A stretch of 13,149 nt of DNA from DATADF01 sp046263155 (GTDB taxonomy: Bacteria; Actinomycetota; CADDZG01; WHSQ01). Below the pieces are notes generated by a model that was not told the origin of the DNA, made no database searches, and saw only the letters and a program-made list of their open reading frames with translations. Position 1 is the stretch's first letter; every line of letters begins with the position of its first letter. Shown piece after piece: positions 1 through 7,288 of this stretch. The stretch covers positions 1 through 13,149 of the forward strand of contig JBHELF010000085.1 of the NCBI GenBank assembly GCA_046263155.1. Reading direction: 5' to 3'. A program made the translations under genes and the position numbers.

Positions 1-2
1 TG

Positions 3-1565
3 TGGTGCTTTGCGGCTGCCACCGTTGCCGTCTGTCTCGTCCTACCTCTGAGCGCTGCATTCGTCGCGCCGCTTTTCATGGGCATCGCAGGGTGGCTTGT
101 CGACATGCTTCCCTTCATCGTTCTCGTGGGCTGGACGACCGTCGTCTTACGGTGGTCGTGGACGCTGCTGCGCGAGCGCCGGCTGCCCCGAGGCGGACGC
201 TGGATCTGGATCCCCGCCGCGTTGATGGTGTGGACGGGGCTGGGCGTTGCAGTGATCTTCTCGAGCGACTTCAAGCATTTCCTGCTGTTGTTGGGGATTC
301 AGTTTCTAGCGAGCGGTCTTCTGCTGGCGGTTGTAGATGCCGTTCTGGATCTGGATGGCCGCGTCGCGGTGATCGAAGGGCTCGCCGTGTTCATTGCTGT
401 GCTGTCGTTCGGAGTGTTTCTTGAATGGGTCGGGGTCCCCATCGAGGAATTGCAGAACGAGGAGGTTCGGAGCCCCGTTGAGGAAGCGTACGCGCTCGAT
501 GCCTTCCCGAATAGCATCGGGATGATCAAGTACGCGCGCTCGACGCGCGCCGGTGCCGCGGAGCTGCGACAGAAGTTAGAACGCGTGGCCGCCCGGGACG
601 GCCGATTCCCCGACTTCGAAGTCTTTCTTCCAAAGTTCGAGACATATGAGAAGCAATTAATCATTCGCTTCGCGGGATCCGCCCGTCCGGTGGAGGACGA
701 ACTCGCCAACCAGGAGATCTCGCTGATCTTCGATAACGTCGCCGTCGCCCCGTCCAACACCGTTCCTAGGTTGCGCTCCTTCCCGCGTAACGCGCTGACA
801 TACGCCGGTGTGTGCGCGGCCCTGTTTCCGCCCGCGTTTTGGCTGGCGTGGAGCGACGTGCGCAGGAGGCGCTGGATCGGAAGACTCGCGGTTGCCGCGT
901 GCCTGTTCGGAGCTGGGTTCTCGCTCGCGCGCGGGTCGTGGGTGGCGATAGCCCTCGGCATCGCCTATCTCCTGGTCGATGGTGTTCTACCGGCACGGCG
1001 GAAGCTGGCGCTGGTCTTGGCGCTCCTTGTAGGGGCCGGCGTTCTGACGGCGGTCTATCTCGTTAAATACAAGGTCGATCCCGTGACCGCTCGTGCCGGT
1101 GGGGGAGGGAGCATTGCAACGCGCCAGGGCCTCTATCGCGACACGCTCGAGTCGCTGCGCGGGATCCACCTCGCGCTGGGTTACGGAACTGAAAGATCGC
1201 GGAGCGCAACCGGAACCTCACACGAGGGCACGCGTTACATCCCGAAGGCCGGTACGCACTCGACCTATCTGAACTACCTGTTCCGCACGGGGGTTCCGGG
1301 GGCGGTTCTGATCATCGCCATCTACGTGATCGCCGGACTAAGCGCGCGCGCGGGGGCACGAGTTCGCCGCGGCGGTGAGGCCACGCTCGCAACCCTGTTG
1401 GCGGCGGCTGTGGTGATCGCGGGCGCACACGCGGTCATCCTCAGCCTCTACGTGGAGCCCATCTACACGCTGAGCATTTCGTTGTTGCTGGGTTTGGCGA
1501 CTGCTACCGGACTCCAGCCCGGCCGATCGATCCTGCCGTGGCGGACGAAAATTCAGGCGGCGTGA
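3..1565 (+). CDS. O-antigen polymerase/ligase-like membrane protein (Wzy/WaaL type), 5' end outside the window
   Basis: Polytopic inner-membrane protein that probably polymerises lipid-linked repeat units or ligates the finished glycan to its acceptor. The frame is open from base 3, and the residues before the first ATG (base 78) form a good membrane helix, so the true start lies upstream. Counting from that ATG (495 residues), hydrophobic helices lie near 10-30, 45-62, 67-90, 98-118, 243-257, 265-283, 287-302, 308-328, 405-422, 437-458 and 462-478. Two motifs fit the Wzy_C/O-antigen ligase family: SLARGSWVA (282-290), like the usual SRG segment, and GTHSTYLNYLFRTGVPG (392-408), like the HNxYL..L...G..G motif. 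An unusually long soluble segment (about 118-240) interrupts the helices. The flippase gene overlaps its end. The family is fairly clear; polymerase versus ligase cannot be told from sequence. Confidence 0.8.
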   Translation, partial: WCFAAATVAVCLVLPLSAAFVAPLFMGIAGWLVDMLPFIVLVGWTTVVLRWSWTLLRERRLPRGGRWIWIPAALMVWTGLGVAVIFSSDFKHFLLLLGIQFLASGLLLAVVDAVLDLDGRVAVIEGLAVFIAVLSFGVFLEWVGVPIEELQNEEVRSPVEEAYALDAFPNSIGMIKYARSTRAGAAELRQKLERVAARDGRFPDFEVFLPKFETYEKQLIIRFAGSARPVEDELANQEISLIFDNVAVAPSNTVPRLRSFPRNALTYAGVCAALFPPAFWLAWSDVRRRRWIGRLAVAACLFGAGFSLARGSWVAIALGIAYLLVDGVLPARRKLALVLALLVGAGVLTAVYLVKYKVDPVTARAGGGGSIATRQGLYRDTLESLRGIHLALGYGTERSRSATGTSHEGTRYIPKAGTHSTYLNYLFRTGVPGAVLIIAIYVIAGLSARAGARVRRGGEATLATLLAAAVVIAGAHAVILSLYVEPIYTLSISLLLGLATATGLQPGRSILPWRTKIQAA

Positions 1566-3130
1566 GAGAGGGGCCGCCGGAGCCCCCTATCGAGGACGGT
1601 CTTACGGAGACCGCGGCGCGCGACGTCCGGACGGTGACGAAGGGCGGCGCAGTCCAGATCCTCGGGCAGCTCTCGCAACGCGGCTTTTCATTCTTCTTCG
1701 GGCTGATCTACGTGCGCCTCCTCGGCAAAGGAAGCTATGGCTTCTACCGGCAGATAGCCCAGATCCTCGCGGTGGCCGGCCAACTCGGCCTGGCCGGCTT
1801 CAACTACGCCGCAATGAGGTTCATCGCCCGCGCGCGGGCGCGCAAAGAGCCCGCCGCCGTACGGGGAGCAGCGCGAGTTGCGGTCGCCAGCTCAATGCTG
1901 GCTTCGCTCATTGTGGTCGTCGGTCTTTTGGTGGCCGCGGGCACGATCGCGCAACATTTCGGCGATACGCCCGCAGACAGAGTCGCGATGGCCGAGTTGC
2001 TCCGGCTCGCGGTGTTGTACGTCCCGCTGTTCGCGCTGCTGCAGATATTTCGCTATTGCACGCAGGCCTACAAGACGATGGTCCCGTCGGTCGTTGCGGG
2101 AAACATCGTGCAGCCCTTCGTCCGCTTCGCGCTCGGCGTCGTTGCTCTGCTCGCGGGGTTCGCCGTGGCGGGAGCCGTCACGACTCTGGTTGCGAGTCTC
2201 GCGGCGGGAGCGATCGTGGCGGGATGGTCCTATCGGCGCATCTTGACCGACGAGGAACGCCGAGTCACTCCTCGCCTCGAGGTCGGACCGATGGTGAGGT
2301 TTGCGTTGCCCCAGGGGGGCGCTTCCCTGTTGGGTGTCCAGTCGTTGGGACTCGGCATCCTCGTTCTCGGCGTGCTGTCCTCCGACGCGGAAGCCGGCAT
2401 CTTTGCGATCGCGCTCAACCTGCAAGGACCCGCCACGGTCTTTCTGAGCGGAATTGTGAACATCTGGGCTCCGGTGGTGTCGGATCTTTACGACCGTGGC
2501 GAGATAGCGCGGCTGGAAGCTCTCTATCAGACGATCACGCGCTGGGTTGCGACGTTTTCCTTTCCGGTCCTGGCGGCGTTGATTCTCGAGCCCGACCTCT
2601 TCGTCGAACTCTTCGCGGGGCGCCGCGGCGTCGGAGCGGCGGCGGTTGTCGCCGTACTTGCCGTAGGGAATTTTTTCTACGCCGGGACCGGACCGGTCGG
2701 TTACGTGATCTCGATGACAGGTCATCCCGGCGTGAACATGATGAACTCGATCGCCGCAGCGGGGCTCTATGTGCTCGGCGGGGTCATCTTCGTGCCGGAG
2801 TACGGCGCGTTGGGGATGGCCGGGGTGGACGCGGCGGTGACGGCGCTCGTGAACGTGGCCCGGGTGGTGGAAGCCAAGATCCTCGTGGGCGTCCAGCCAT
2901 TCGGAAAGACCTTCCTCAAACCCGTGCTGGCGACCGGGATAGGGGCCGCGGTGCTCCTGGCCTGGAGGCTCGTGCCCGGCGACTCGATTCCGCTCGAGAT
3001 AGCCGGCATCGTCGTGGCCTCGGGGGTGTATCTCGGTGTGCTCGGAGTGCTCGGCATGGACCCCGAGGAACGACACGTCTGGGAGCGCATCCGCACGCGC
3101 CTACGCCGCCCTCGCCGCGACGGCGCGTAG
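1562..3130 (+). CDS. Wzx-type polysaccharide flippase (MATE/MVF superfamily)
   Basis: Integral membrane transporter of the oligosaccharide flippase family, expected to move lipid-linked repeat units from the cytoplasmic to the outer face. The product is about 522 residues, normal for the family, with roughly 12-14 hydrophobic helices spread evenly through it. The first, after a Pro/Glu-rich cytoplasmic tail of about 30 residues, carries the typical opening QILGQLSQRGFSFFFGLIYV, followed by RLLGKGSYGFY, like the conserved R.LG...yG.y of Wzx proteins. Start choice: GTG at 1562 gives a 4-bp GTGA overlap with the upstream stop, a pattern repeated at three other junctions here. A GTG at 1538 in the same frame would add eight residues; neither has a clear ribosome binding site. 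Sitting next to the Wzy-like gene supports a Wzx/Wzy-dependent pathway. Substrate unknown. Confidence 0.88.
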   Translation: MREGPPEPPIEDGLTETAARDVRTVTKGGAVQILGQLSQRGFSFFFGLIYVRLLGKGSYGFYRQIAQILAVAGQLGLAGFNYAAMRFIARARARKEPAAVRGAARVAVASSMLASLIVVVGLLVAAGTIAQHFGDTPADRVAMAELLRLAVLYVPLFALLQIFRYCTQAYKTMVPSVVAGNIVQPFVRFALGVVALLAGFAVAGAVTTLVASLAAGAIVAGWSYRRILTDEERRVTPRLEVGPMVRFALPQGGASLLGVQSLGLGILVLGVLSSDAEAGIFAIALNLQGPATVFLSGIVNIWAPVVSDLYDRGEIARLEALYQTITRWVATFSFPVLAALILEPDLFVELFAGRRGVGAAAVVAVLAVGNFFYAGTGPVGYVISMTGHPGVNMMNSIAAAGLYVLGGVIFVPEYGALGMAGVDAAVTALVNVARVVEAKILVGVQPFGKTFLKPVLATGIGAAVLLAWRLVPGDSIPLEIAGIVVASGVYLGVLGVLGMDPEERHVWERIRTRLRRPRRDGA

Positions 3131-3131
3131 T

Positions 3132-3824
3132 CGTAGCGCCTCAATAGCGCTCAAAGCCATCTCGCTGGATGCGCTTCGTAGTAGCGCGAAGAAATGCTTC
3201 GGCGGGACCATTGATTACGAGGGGTCTGTCGGTCTTTACTACGGTCTTTCGCAAGTACTTCAAAGCTTGGCGGGAGGTCCCCTGAACCGGTACTTCGGCA
3301 GCTTGCGTCCGCGCACGCTGTATCAGCTCCGCGGCACCGAGGGTCTCTTCGAGGTGAGCATCGCTCACCCCCAGCAGCCGCGCTGGACTCGCTCGACTTC
3401 GGCAATGGAGGTCTTGCTACACGGCGGGCCGAACCTGACCGAGATCACCGAAGCCGAGGCCGACTATGTCCTCAGCTGCTGGGTCGACGCCGCCGAATCC
3501 AAGACCGGAATCGAACCCGCCGTCACTCTGACGGGCAAGGAGATCTCGCTCCCCGAGGGGGGCCCGGCGATCCTGCGTGGAGCGCCGCCCCCGCCACCAC
3601 CTCTGGGAACCGAGTCTCGAGAAGTCGTGAATCGCCCCTCGGCTCTCTCGGCCTTGCACTCGCTCTGTGACGAGAATCCGGAGACTGCATCGACTGAAGT
3701 TGTGTGGATGCGACCTGCGCGGCCCAAGCTCGAGCAGGCGCCTGTTGCGGTTGTCGAGGATGCCGAGGTGCGGACACTTTCCGTGGATGAGGCGCCGCTC
3801 AAGCGCTCGCTTCGCCGCCGCTAG
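3132..3824 (+). CDS. Hypothetical ORF without a good start, possibly a 5'-truncated gene
   Basis: This covers most of the 718-base gap between the flippase and the first sulfotransferase. The frame is open from 3036, but bases 3036-3130 lie in the flippase, so that GTG start is unlikely. The next in-frame starts are TTG at 3267 and 3303, GTG at 3354 and ATG at 3405, none with a visible ribosome binding site. From about 3405 on, codons end mostly in G or C, as in real genes here. The middle reads like protein (NLTEITEAEADYVLSCWVDA), then come a proline run (APPPPPPLG) and a charged tail. The early segment GLYYGLSQVLQSL loosely recalls the LFYG..QLLKA-type helix of YaaC-like proteins, but the match is short and I do not assign a function. 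It may be a decayed or N-terminally truncated gene, or non-coding. A 75-codon ORF on the other strand (3141-3368) is a weaker alternative. Confidence 0.35.
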   Translation, partial: RSASIALKAISLDALRSSAKKCFGGTIDYEGSVGLYYGLSQVLQSLAGGPLNRYFGSLRPRTLYQLRGTEGLFEVSIAHPQQPRWTRSTSAMEVLLHGGPNLTEITEAEADYVLSCWVDAAESKTGIEPAVTLTGKEISLPEGGPAILRGAPPPPPPLGTESREVVNRPSALSALHSLCDENPETASTEVVWMRPARPKLEQAPVAVVEDAEVRTLSVDEAPLKRSLRRR

Positions 3825-3848
3825 CCTTTTCTCGTCACAATTACCGGC

Positions 3849-4820
3849 GTGCCGACCACACGCCGGGAACTTCGCAAGAGCCTCCAGACAAATTTTCGGC
3901 CCGGCCTGCGCGACCGTCTAGGGCGCGGGCTCTTGAGGGCGCGGCAGGCGATCAATTTGCCGGCTCTTGTCGCCGGGGGAAGGCTGGAGCGTCCTGTCTT
4001 TATCGTTGGAGCGCCGCGCTCCGGCAGTTCGCTCCTGCACTCGATCCTCGTTTCTTCCCGGCAGGTGGGCCATTGGTCGGGCGAAGCCCACGAGGTCTGG
4101 GAGGCGGAGCACCATCCCGCGCTGAGGGACTGGGAATCGAACGTCCTGGAGGCAGCAGACGCCACTCCCGAAGTGAGGGCCCGCATCCGGCGCCAGTTTT
4201 TCTTGGCGACCGGTCCGCGTCGACGATTTCTCGAAAAGACCCCTCGAAATGCGCTTCGCATCCCATTCATCGAGGCGATTTTTCCCGATGCCTTTTTCAT
4301 TCACCTGAAGCGCGATGGCCGGGACAACGTGAACTCGCTCATCAACGCCTGGCGGACGCCGCGTTATCGCACCTACAGGCTTCCCCAGCCCCATCGGATT
4401 CCGGGCGTGGATCCGAACTGGTGGAAGTTCGTTCTTTATCCGGGGTGGCAGGAGGATCTGAACGGGCCTCTGCACCTCGTCTGCGCAAAGCAATGGATCG
4501 TCTGCAACGACCGGATTCTCGAGGCCGAGCAGGCGGGCGGGCAAAAGGAGCGCTGGACGTCGGTGCGATACGAGGATCTCGTCGCCGACCCGGTCGCCCA
4601 AGTGAGCAGGTTGCTCGATTTCATCGGGCTCGAATCAGATTCCGAGGTGGTTCAGGCTGCCACGGCGCTGGCGACGCGGCCGGTAAACATCGTGACGCCA
4701 CCGGAGATCGGAAAGTGGCGACGCGAGAACCCTGACGAGATCGCGGGGATCCTGCCATTGATAGCGTCGACGATGCAGGCGCTGGGCTACGACGTCCGGA
4801 ATGAAAGTGTGAGCGAATGA
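3849..4820 (+). CDS. PAPS-dependent sulfotransferase family protein
   Basis: Predicted soluble enzyme that transfers sulfate from 3'-phosphoadenylyl sulfate to a hydroxyl or amine acceptor, here plausibly a sugar or lipid. It has 323 residues, normal for the Sulfotransfer_1/3 families. The 5'-phosphosulfate-binding loop is GAPRSGSSLL (54-63), preceded by the hydrophobic strand PVFIV. EKTPRN (129-134) follows, then the 3'-phosphate-binding region LKRDGRDNVNSLINAWR (153-169), then the YEDLVADP segment (241-248) common to the family. A basic N-terminal extension of about 45 residues precedes the first strand, with no signal peptide. The start is a GTG with no clear ribosome binding site. Its stop overlaps the YjbQ-family start by four bases (ATGA), so the two are probably translated together. 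It differs from the second sulfotransferase on the other strand (6401-7279). Acceptor unknown. Confidence 0.9.
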   Translation: MPTTRRELRKSLQTNFRPGLRDRLGRGLLRARQAINLPALVAGGRLERPVFIVGAPRSGSSLLHSILVSSRQVGHWSGEAHEVWEAEHHPALRDWESNVLEAADATPEVRARIRRQFFLATGPRRRFLEKTPRNALRIPFIEAIFPDAFFIHLKRDGRDNVNSLINAWRTPRYRTYRLPQPHRIPGVDPNWWKFVLYPGWQEDLNGPLHLVCAKQWIVCNDRILEAEQAGGQKERWTSVRYEDLVADPVAQVSRLLDFIGLESDSEVVQAATALATRPVNIVTPPEIGKWRRENPDEIAGILPLIASTMQALGYDVRNESVSE

Positions 4821-5218
4821 AGACCGAGGAGCTGTCCTTCGACACATCGGGCCGACGATTCGTCGATCTGACCGACGATGTGAAGAAGTTTGTGGCCGGC
4901 GAGGGCGACGGCCTCGTCCATGTCTTTCTTCCGCATGCGACCGCGGGCTTGGCCTTGATGGAGCTGGGCTCGGGATCGGAGGCCGACCTGGAGGAAGCCA
5001 TCTCAGGGCTGCTGCCGCGCGACCACAGCTGTGTGCATAGCCACGGCTCCCCGGGCCATGGGGCCGACCACCTACTGCCGGCCTTCCTGTCGCCGTCCTT
5101 GACGCTGGCGGTAATCGACGGCCAGGTTGCGTTCGGGACCTGGCAGAGCGTCGTGATGGTCGACCTCAACCGCGACAACCCCCATCGCACCGTCCGCCTA
5201 TCGATGGTTTCGGGCTGA
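4817..5218 (+). CDS. YjbQ/UPF0047 family protein (secondary thiamine-phosphate synthase type)
   Basis: Small cytoplasmic protein of the UPF0047 family; the E. coli member YjbQ has weak thiamine-phosphate synthase activity, but the physiological role of the family is unsettled. The 133-residue length is typical. Family marks are HATAGLALME (40-49), the His-rich HSHGSPGHGADHLLP (74-88), probably the metal/active site, and the signature end FGTWQSVVMVDLNRDNPHR (106-124). The ATG lies inside the stop of the preceding sulfotransferase gene (ATGA overlap), so translation is probably coupled. That pairing is odd, because neither thiamine nor sulfotransfer obviously needs the other. A 56-base gap separates it from the next gene. 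Family assignment is very secure; the reaction is not. Confidence 0.93.
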   Translation: MKTEELSFDTSGRRFVDLTDDVKKFVAGEGDGLVHVFLPHATAGLALMELGSGSEADLEEAISGLLPRDHSCVHSHGSPGHGADHLLPAFLSPSLTLAVIDGQVAFGTWQSVVMVDLNRDNPHRTVRLSMVSG

Positions 5219-5251
5219 TCGATCCAGACCTGTCGGCGCCGGCGTCATCAT

Positions 5252-5271
5252 CCCTCCAGGACGCGGGAGGG
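5252..5271 (+). promoter_or_regulatory. Hairpin covering the Shine-Dalgarno sequence of the gene at 5275
   Basis: CCCTCC at 5252-5257 is the exact reverse complement of GGAGGG at 5266-5271, with an 8-base loop between. The right arm contains the GGAGG ribosome binding site, ending four bases before the ATG at 5275. Folded in the mRNA, the 6-bp stem would hide the ribosome binding site. It could tune translation of the membrane protein downstream, but one short GC-rich stem may also be chance. Confidence 0.4.
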
Positions 5272-5274
5272 CGC

Positions 5275-5985
5275 ATGACGCACACGGAACCCGAATCGTC
5301 CAAGGGCGCTGTCAGCGAGCATGCGGCATCTTTCCTGGCGACCGAGCACTGGAGCCTTCTCGCGACCCGCTCCATGATCTGGAACGAGGCGTTCAGCCGT
5401 GTCACTGTCTTCCTCACGGTGCTCTCAGCCGCGATCGTGGCGTTGGCCCTCGTCGCCAACATGGGTGGATTCGGAGATGCGTTCGCGTGGTTCGCTCTGG
5501 GACTGGCACCCCTCGTCTTGTTCTTGGGGATCACGACCTACCTTCGTCTGGTCGAGATCAACCTCGAGGAGTTCCTGTACGTCATGGCGATGAATCGCCT
5601 ACGACACGCTTACGTCGACATGGCTCCGGAGGTAAAACGCTACCTAACCGCGGGGTGGCATGACGACGCGCGCGGCGTGTTCAAGACCCTTGTTCTGGCT
5701 CGGGCCTCTGTGACCACTCCCTTCGCCCATTTCTTCGTCACTACTCCGACGATAGTTGCGGTCGTGAATGCTGCCGTTGGCGGTGGCCTCGTCGGGCTAA
5801 TTGCTCACCGCGCCGGTGCTGGTACCGGGAGTGTTGTCGGTATCTCGATCGCGTCATTCCTGGCCGTTGCCGTGCTCCTCTTCGTGATGCAGTTCCGAAA
5901 TATCCGCGCCTTCAGGAGCCTCAGACCGCGCTTCCCGTCGGCCGAGGACGACTACGCCGACGAGATCGGTCCGGTTCCTTTCTGA
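5275..5985 (+). CDS. Hypothetical four-helix membrane protein
   Basis: Integral membrane protein of 236 residues with no known function. Four hydrophobic segments lie near residues 43-63, 70-93, 152-178 and 184-206. A cytoplasmic-looking region of about 55 residues falls between helices 2 and 3, and the C-terminal tail is acidic. The stretch EHWSLLATRSMIWNEAFSRV (24-43), just before the first helix, and MNRLRHAYVDMAPEVKRYL (106-124) resemble conserved parts of an uncharacterised membrane family that I associate with actinobacteria and related groups; this is from memory. The ATG start is supported by a GGAGG four bases upstream, which may be sequestered in a hairpin. The next gene begins five bases after its stop. 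No motif links it to polysaccharide synthesis, so its presence here may be incidental. Confidence 0.8.
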   Translation: MTHTEPESSKGAVSEHAASFLATEHWSLLATRSMIWNEAFSRVTVFLTVLSAAIVALALVANMGGFGDAFAWFALGLAPLVLFLGITTYLRLVEINLEEFLYVMAMNRLRHAYVDMAPEVKRYLTAGWHDDARGVFKTLVLARASVTTPFAHFFVTTPTIVAVVNAAVGGGLVGLIAHRAGAGTGSVVGISIASFLAVAVLLFVMQFRNIRAFRSLRPRFPSAEDDYADEIGPVPF

Positions 5986-5990
5986 CCGTC

Positions 5991-6392
5991 ATGGAGCGAG
6001 GTTTTCTGGCTCGCACACTCATGTATTCGGCCACCGGATATCTGGCAGAAGTCGTTTTCAGTGGACTGCACGATCGTGCGCGTGGTCGACCGGTTCGCCT
6101 GCGGACGAGTGCTTGGATGTTGCCGATCTACGCCCTCATCACGCCGCTGTTCGAGCCTCTGCACCGCGCCGTCCGAGAGCGCCGGATCTGGCAGAGAGCA
6201 GCTGTATATGGGACGGGGTTTCTCGCGGTGGAATACGCCGCGGGTTCAGTGCTTCGCCATGCCCGCGGCAGCGCACCTTGGGATTATTCGTATGCGCGCC
6301 TTCATGTGAATGGACTCGTGCGGCCGGACTACTTCTTCTTGTGGGCCGTCGCCGGGCTTGGTCTCGAACGTTTGCACGACGCTCTCACGTGA
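5991..6392 (+). CDS. Small membrane protein resembling the CmpB/TMEM229 family
   Basis: Predicted membrane protein of 133 residues with about four hydrophobic segments (near 8-24, 42-55, 70-87 and 112-126). The C-terminal part, WDYSYARLHVNGLVRPDY (97-114) followed by FFLWAVAGLGLERLH, resembles the pattern of the putative ABC-transporter type IV/CmpB family and its animal relatives TMEM229, where a W-DYS...N-G-L...W segment recurs; members are otherwise uncharacterised. I see no ATP-binding partner gene nearby, so a transporter role is not supported. ATG start, five bases after the preceding stop, so probably co-transcribed with it. It converges with the minus-strand sulfotransferase gene, with only eight bases between the two stops. 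Confidence 0.7.
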   Translation: MERGFLARTLMYSATGYLAEVVFSGLHDRARGRPVRLRTSAWMLPIYALITPLFEPLHRAVRERRIWQRAAVYGTGFLAVEYAAGSVLRHARGSAPWDYSYARLHVNGLVRPDYFFLWAVAGLGLERLHDALT

Positions 6393-6400
6393 ACCACGCG

Positions 6401-7279
6401 CTAGCGACTGAGGCGGCCGACCGGTAGGCCGATGCGTCCCAGGCCGCCGAGTACCAGGGCGCCGAGTCCCGGATTCGGATAGCGGCGTTCGTAGCCGAGC
6501 TCGGATAGCTCGCCGCCGGCGAGGGCCTCGAAGACCTCGATGTGGCCGGGCGGCATCTCGCTCTGCCATTCGCGCACTCCGGCTTTGGTGCCTTGGAGCA
6601 AGTGAGGGTTGTGTTCTGCCGAACGCGCCAGTACTGCATCGCGCGCTCGTTCGGTGTAGTGCAGCATCCCCTCGTCGAACGGGAGCCCCAGGAACTCGCA
6701 CAGCCGCCGCATCTGGCCCTCGGGATCGTCCACTACGCGCTCGTAATGCAGTTCGAGGTAGCGGCCTGCGCCCAGCTTGCGGCCCGACGTCATCCCGGCG
6801 GCAACCCGCGTCCGCCACAGGTCGGCTGCCTTGGCCACGTTCTTAGGTCCAAAGGGCACACCCCCGTAAGACAGCGCCACGTTTCGCCCATCGCGCACGA
6901 GATGAACGAACCGCGCGTCGGGAAACAGGGCGGCCAGGAAATCGATGTGCTCTACATAGCGCGGTGTCTTGTCTCCCCAGACCGACTTCTCGTGCACATG
7001 CGCGTAGGCGCGATATGCGGCTTCGATCGCATCGCGGTAACGGAGTTCCGCCGTCTTCTCCATTTCCTGCGCGACGGCCTCAAGGGGAAGGTCCCACACT
7101 TGAAAACGTTTGTTCCCCCCGAGTGCCCGAAGGAAGGCGTCGCGCTCGACCGGGTCGGCTCCCTTCCACAGCTCCACGATGAAGCGCGATTCCGGAGGTA
7201 CCGCGACCTCGGGATGGGCATTGAGCATCAAACGAAGCAGAGTGGTTCCCGAGCGCGCCGATCCGACCACGAAGAACAT
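6401..7279 (-). CDS. PAPS-dependent sulfotransferase family protein, last gene of the minus-strand operon
   Basis: Second sulfotransferase of the window: 292 residues, starting almost at the first strand with FFVVGSARSGTTLL, whose GSARSGTTLL (6-15) is the 5'-phosphosulfate-binding loop. WGDKTPRYVEHID (101-113) follows, then the 3'-phosphate-binding LVRDGRNVALS (127-137) and LHYERVVDDPE (177-187). This is the standard layout of the Sulfotransfer_3 family. It lacks the basic N-terminal extension of the 3849-4820 protein and differs in most non-motif positions, so the two are not recent duplicates and may act on different acceptors. No signal peptide, so it should be cytoplasmic. The ATG lies nine bases after the stop of the sulfatase-like gene, so they share an operon. 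A sulfotransferase beside a sulfatase-like protein suggests control of a sulfate ester on the same glycan, though that protein lacks the usual sulfatase nucleophile. Confidence 0.92.
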   Translation of the reverse strand: MFFVVGSARSGTTLLRLMLNAHPEVAVPPESRFIVELWKGADPVERDAFLRALGGNKRFQVWDLPLEAVAQEMEKTAELRYRDAIEAAYRAYAHVHEKSVWGDKTPRYVEHIDFLAALFPDARFVHLVRDGRNVALSYGGVPFGPKNVAKAADLWRTRVAAGMTSGRKLGAGRYLELHYERVVDDPEGQMRRLCEFLGLPFDEGMLHYTERARDAVLARSAEHNPHLLQGTKAGVREWQSEMPPGHIEVFEALAGGELSELGYERRYPNPGLGALVLGGLGRIGLPVGRLSR

Positions 7280-7288
7280 CGCCCCGGC

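Noticed and set aside
1892..3076. 394-codon minus-strand ORF opposite the flippase, and a 363-codon plus-strand ORF at 2056-3147.
   Set aside because: Very rich in Arg, His, Gly and Ser with no hydrophobic core or motif; both are shadows of the flippase frame.
3141..3368. 75-codon minus-strand ORF in the flippase-sulfotransferase gap.
   Set aside because: It looks partly protein-like, but codon third positions are only moderately GC rich, the start is GTG without a ribosome binding site, and no family is recognised. Kept only as an alternative to the plus-strand frame.
6415..6432. CGGCC/GGCCG inverted repeat near the convergent stops, and the 8-base palindrome CGCTAGCG at 6399-6406, as possible terminators.
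   Set aside because: Short stems with no T-run on either strand, and the repeat lies inside the sulfotransferase coding region.
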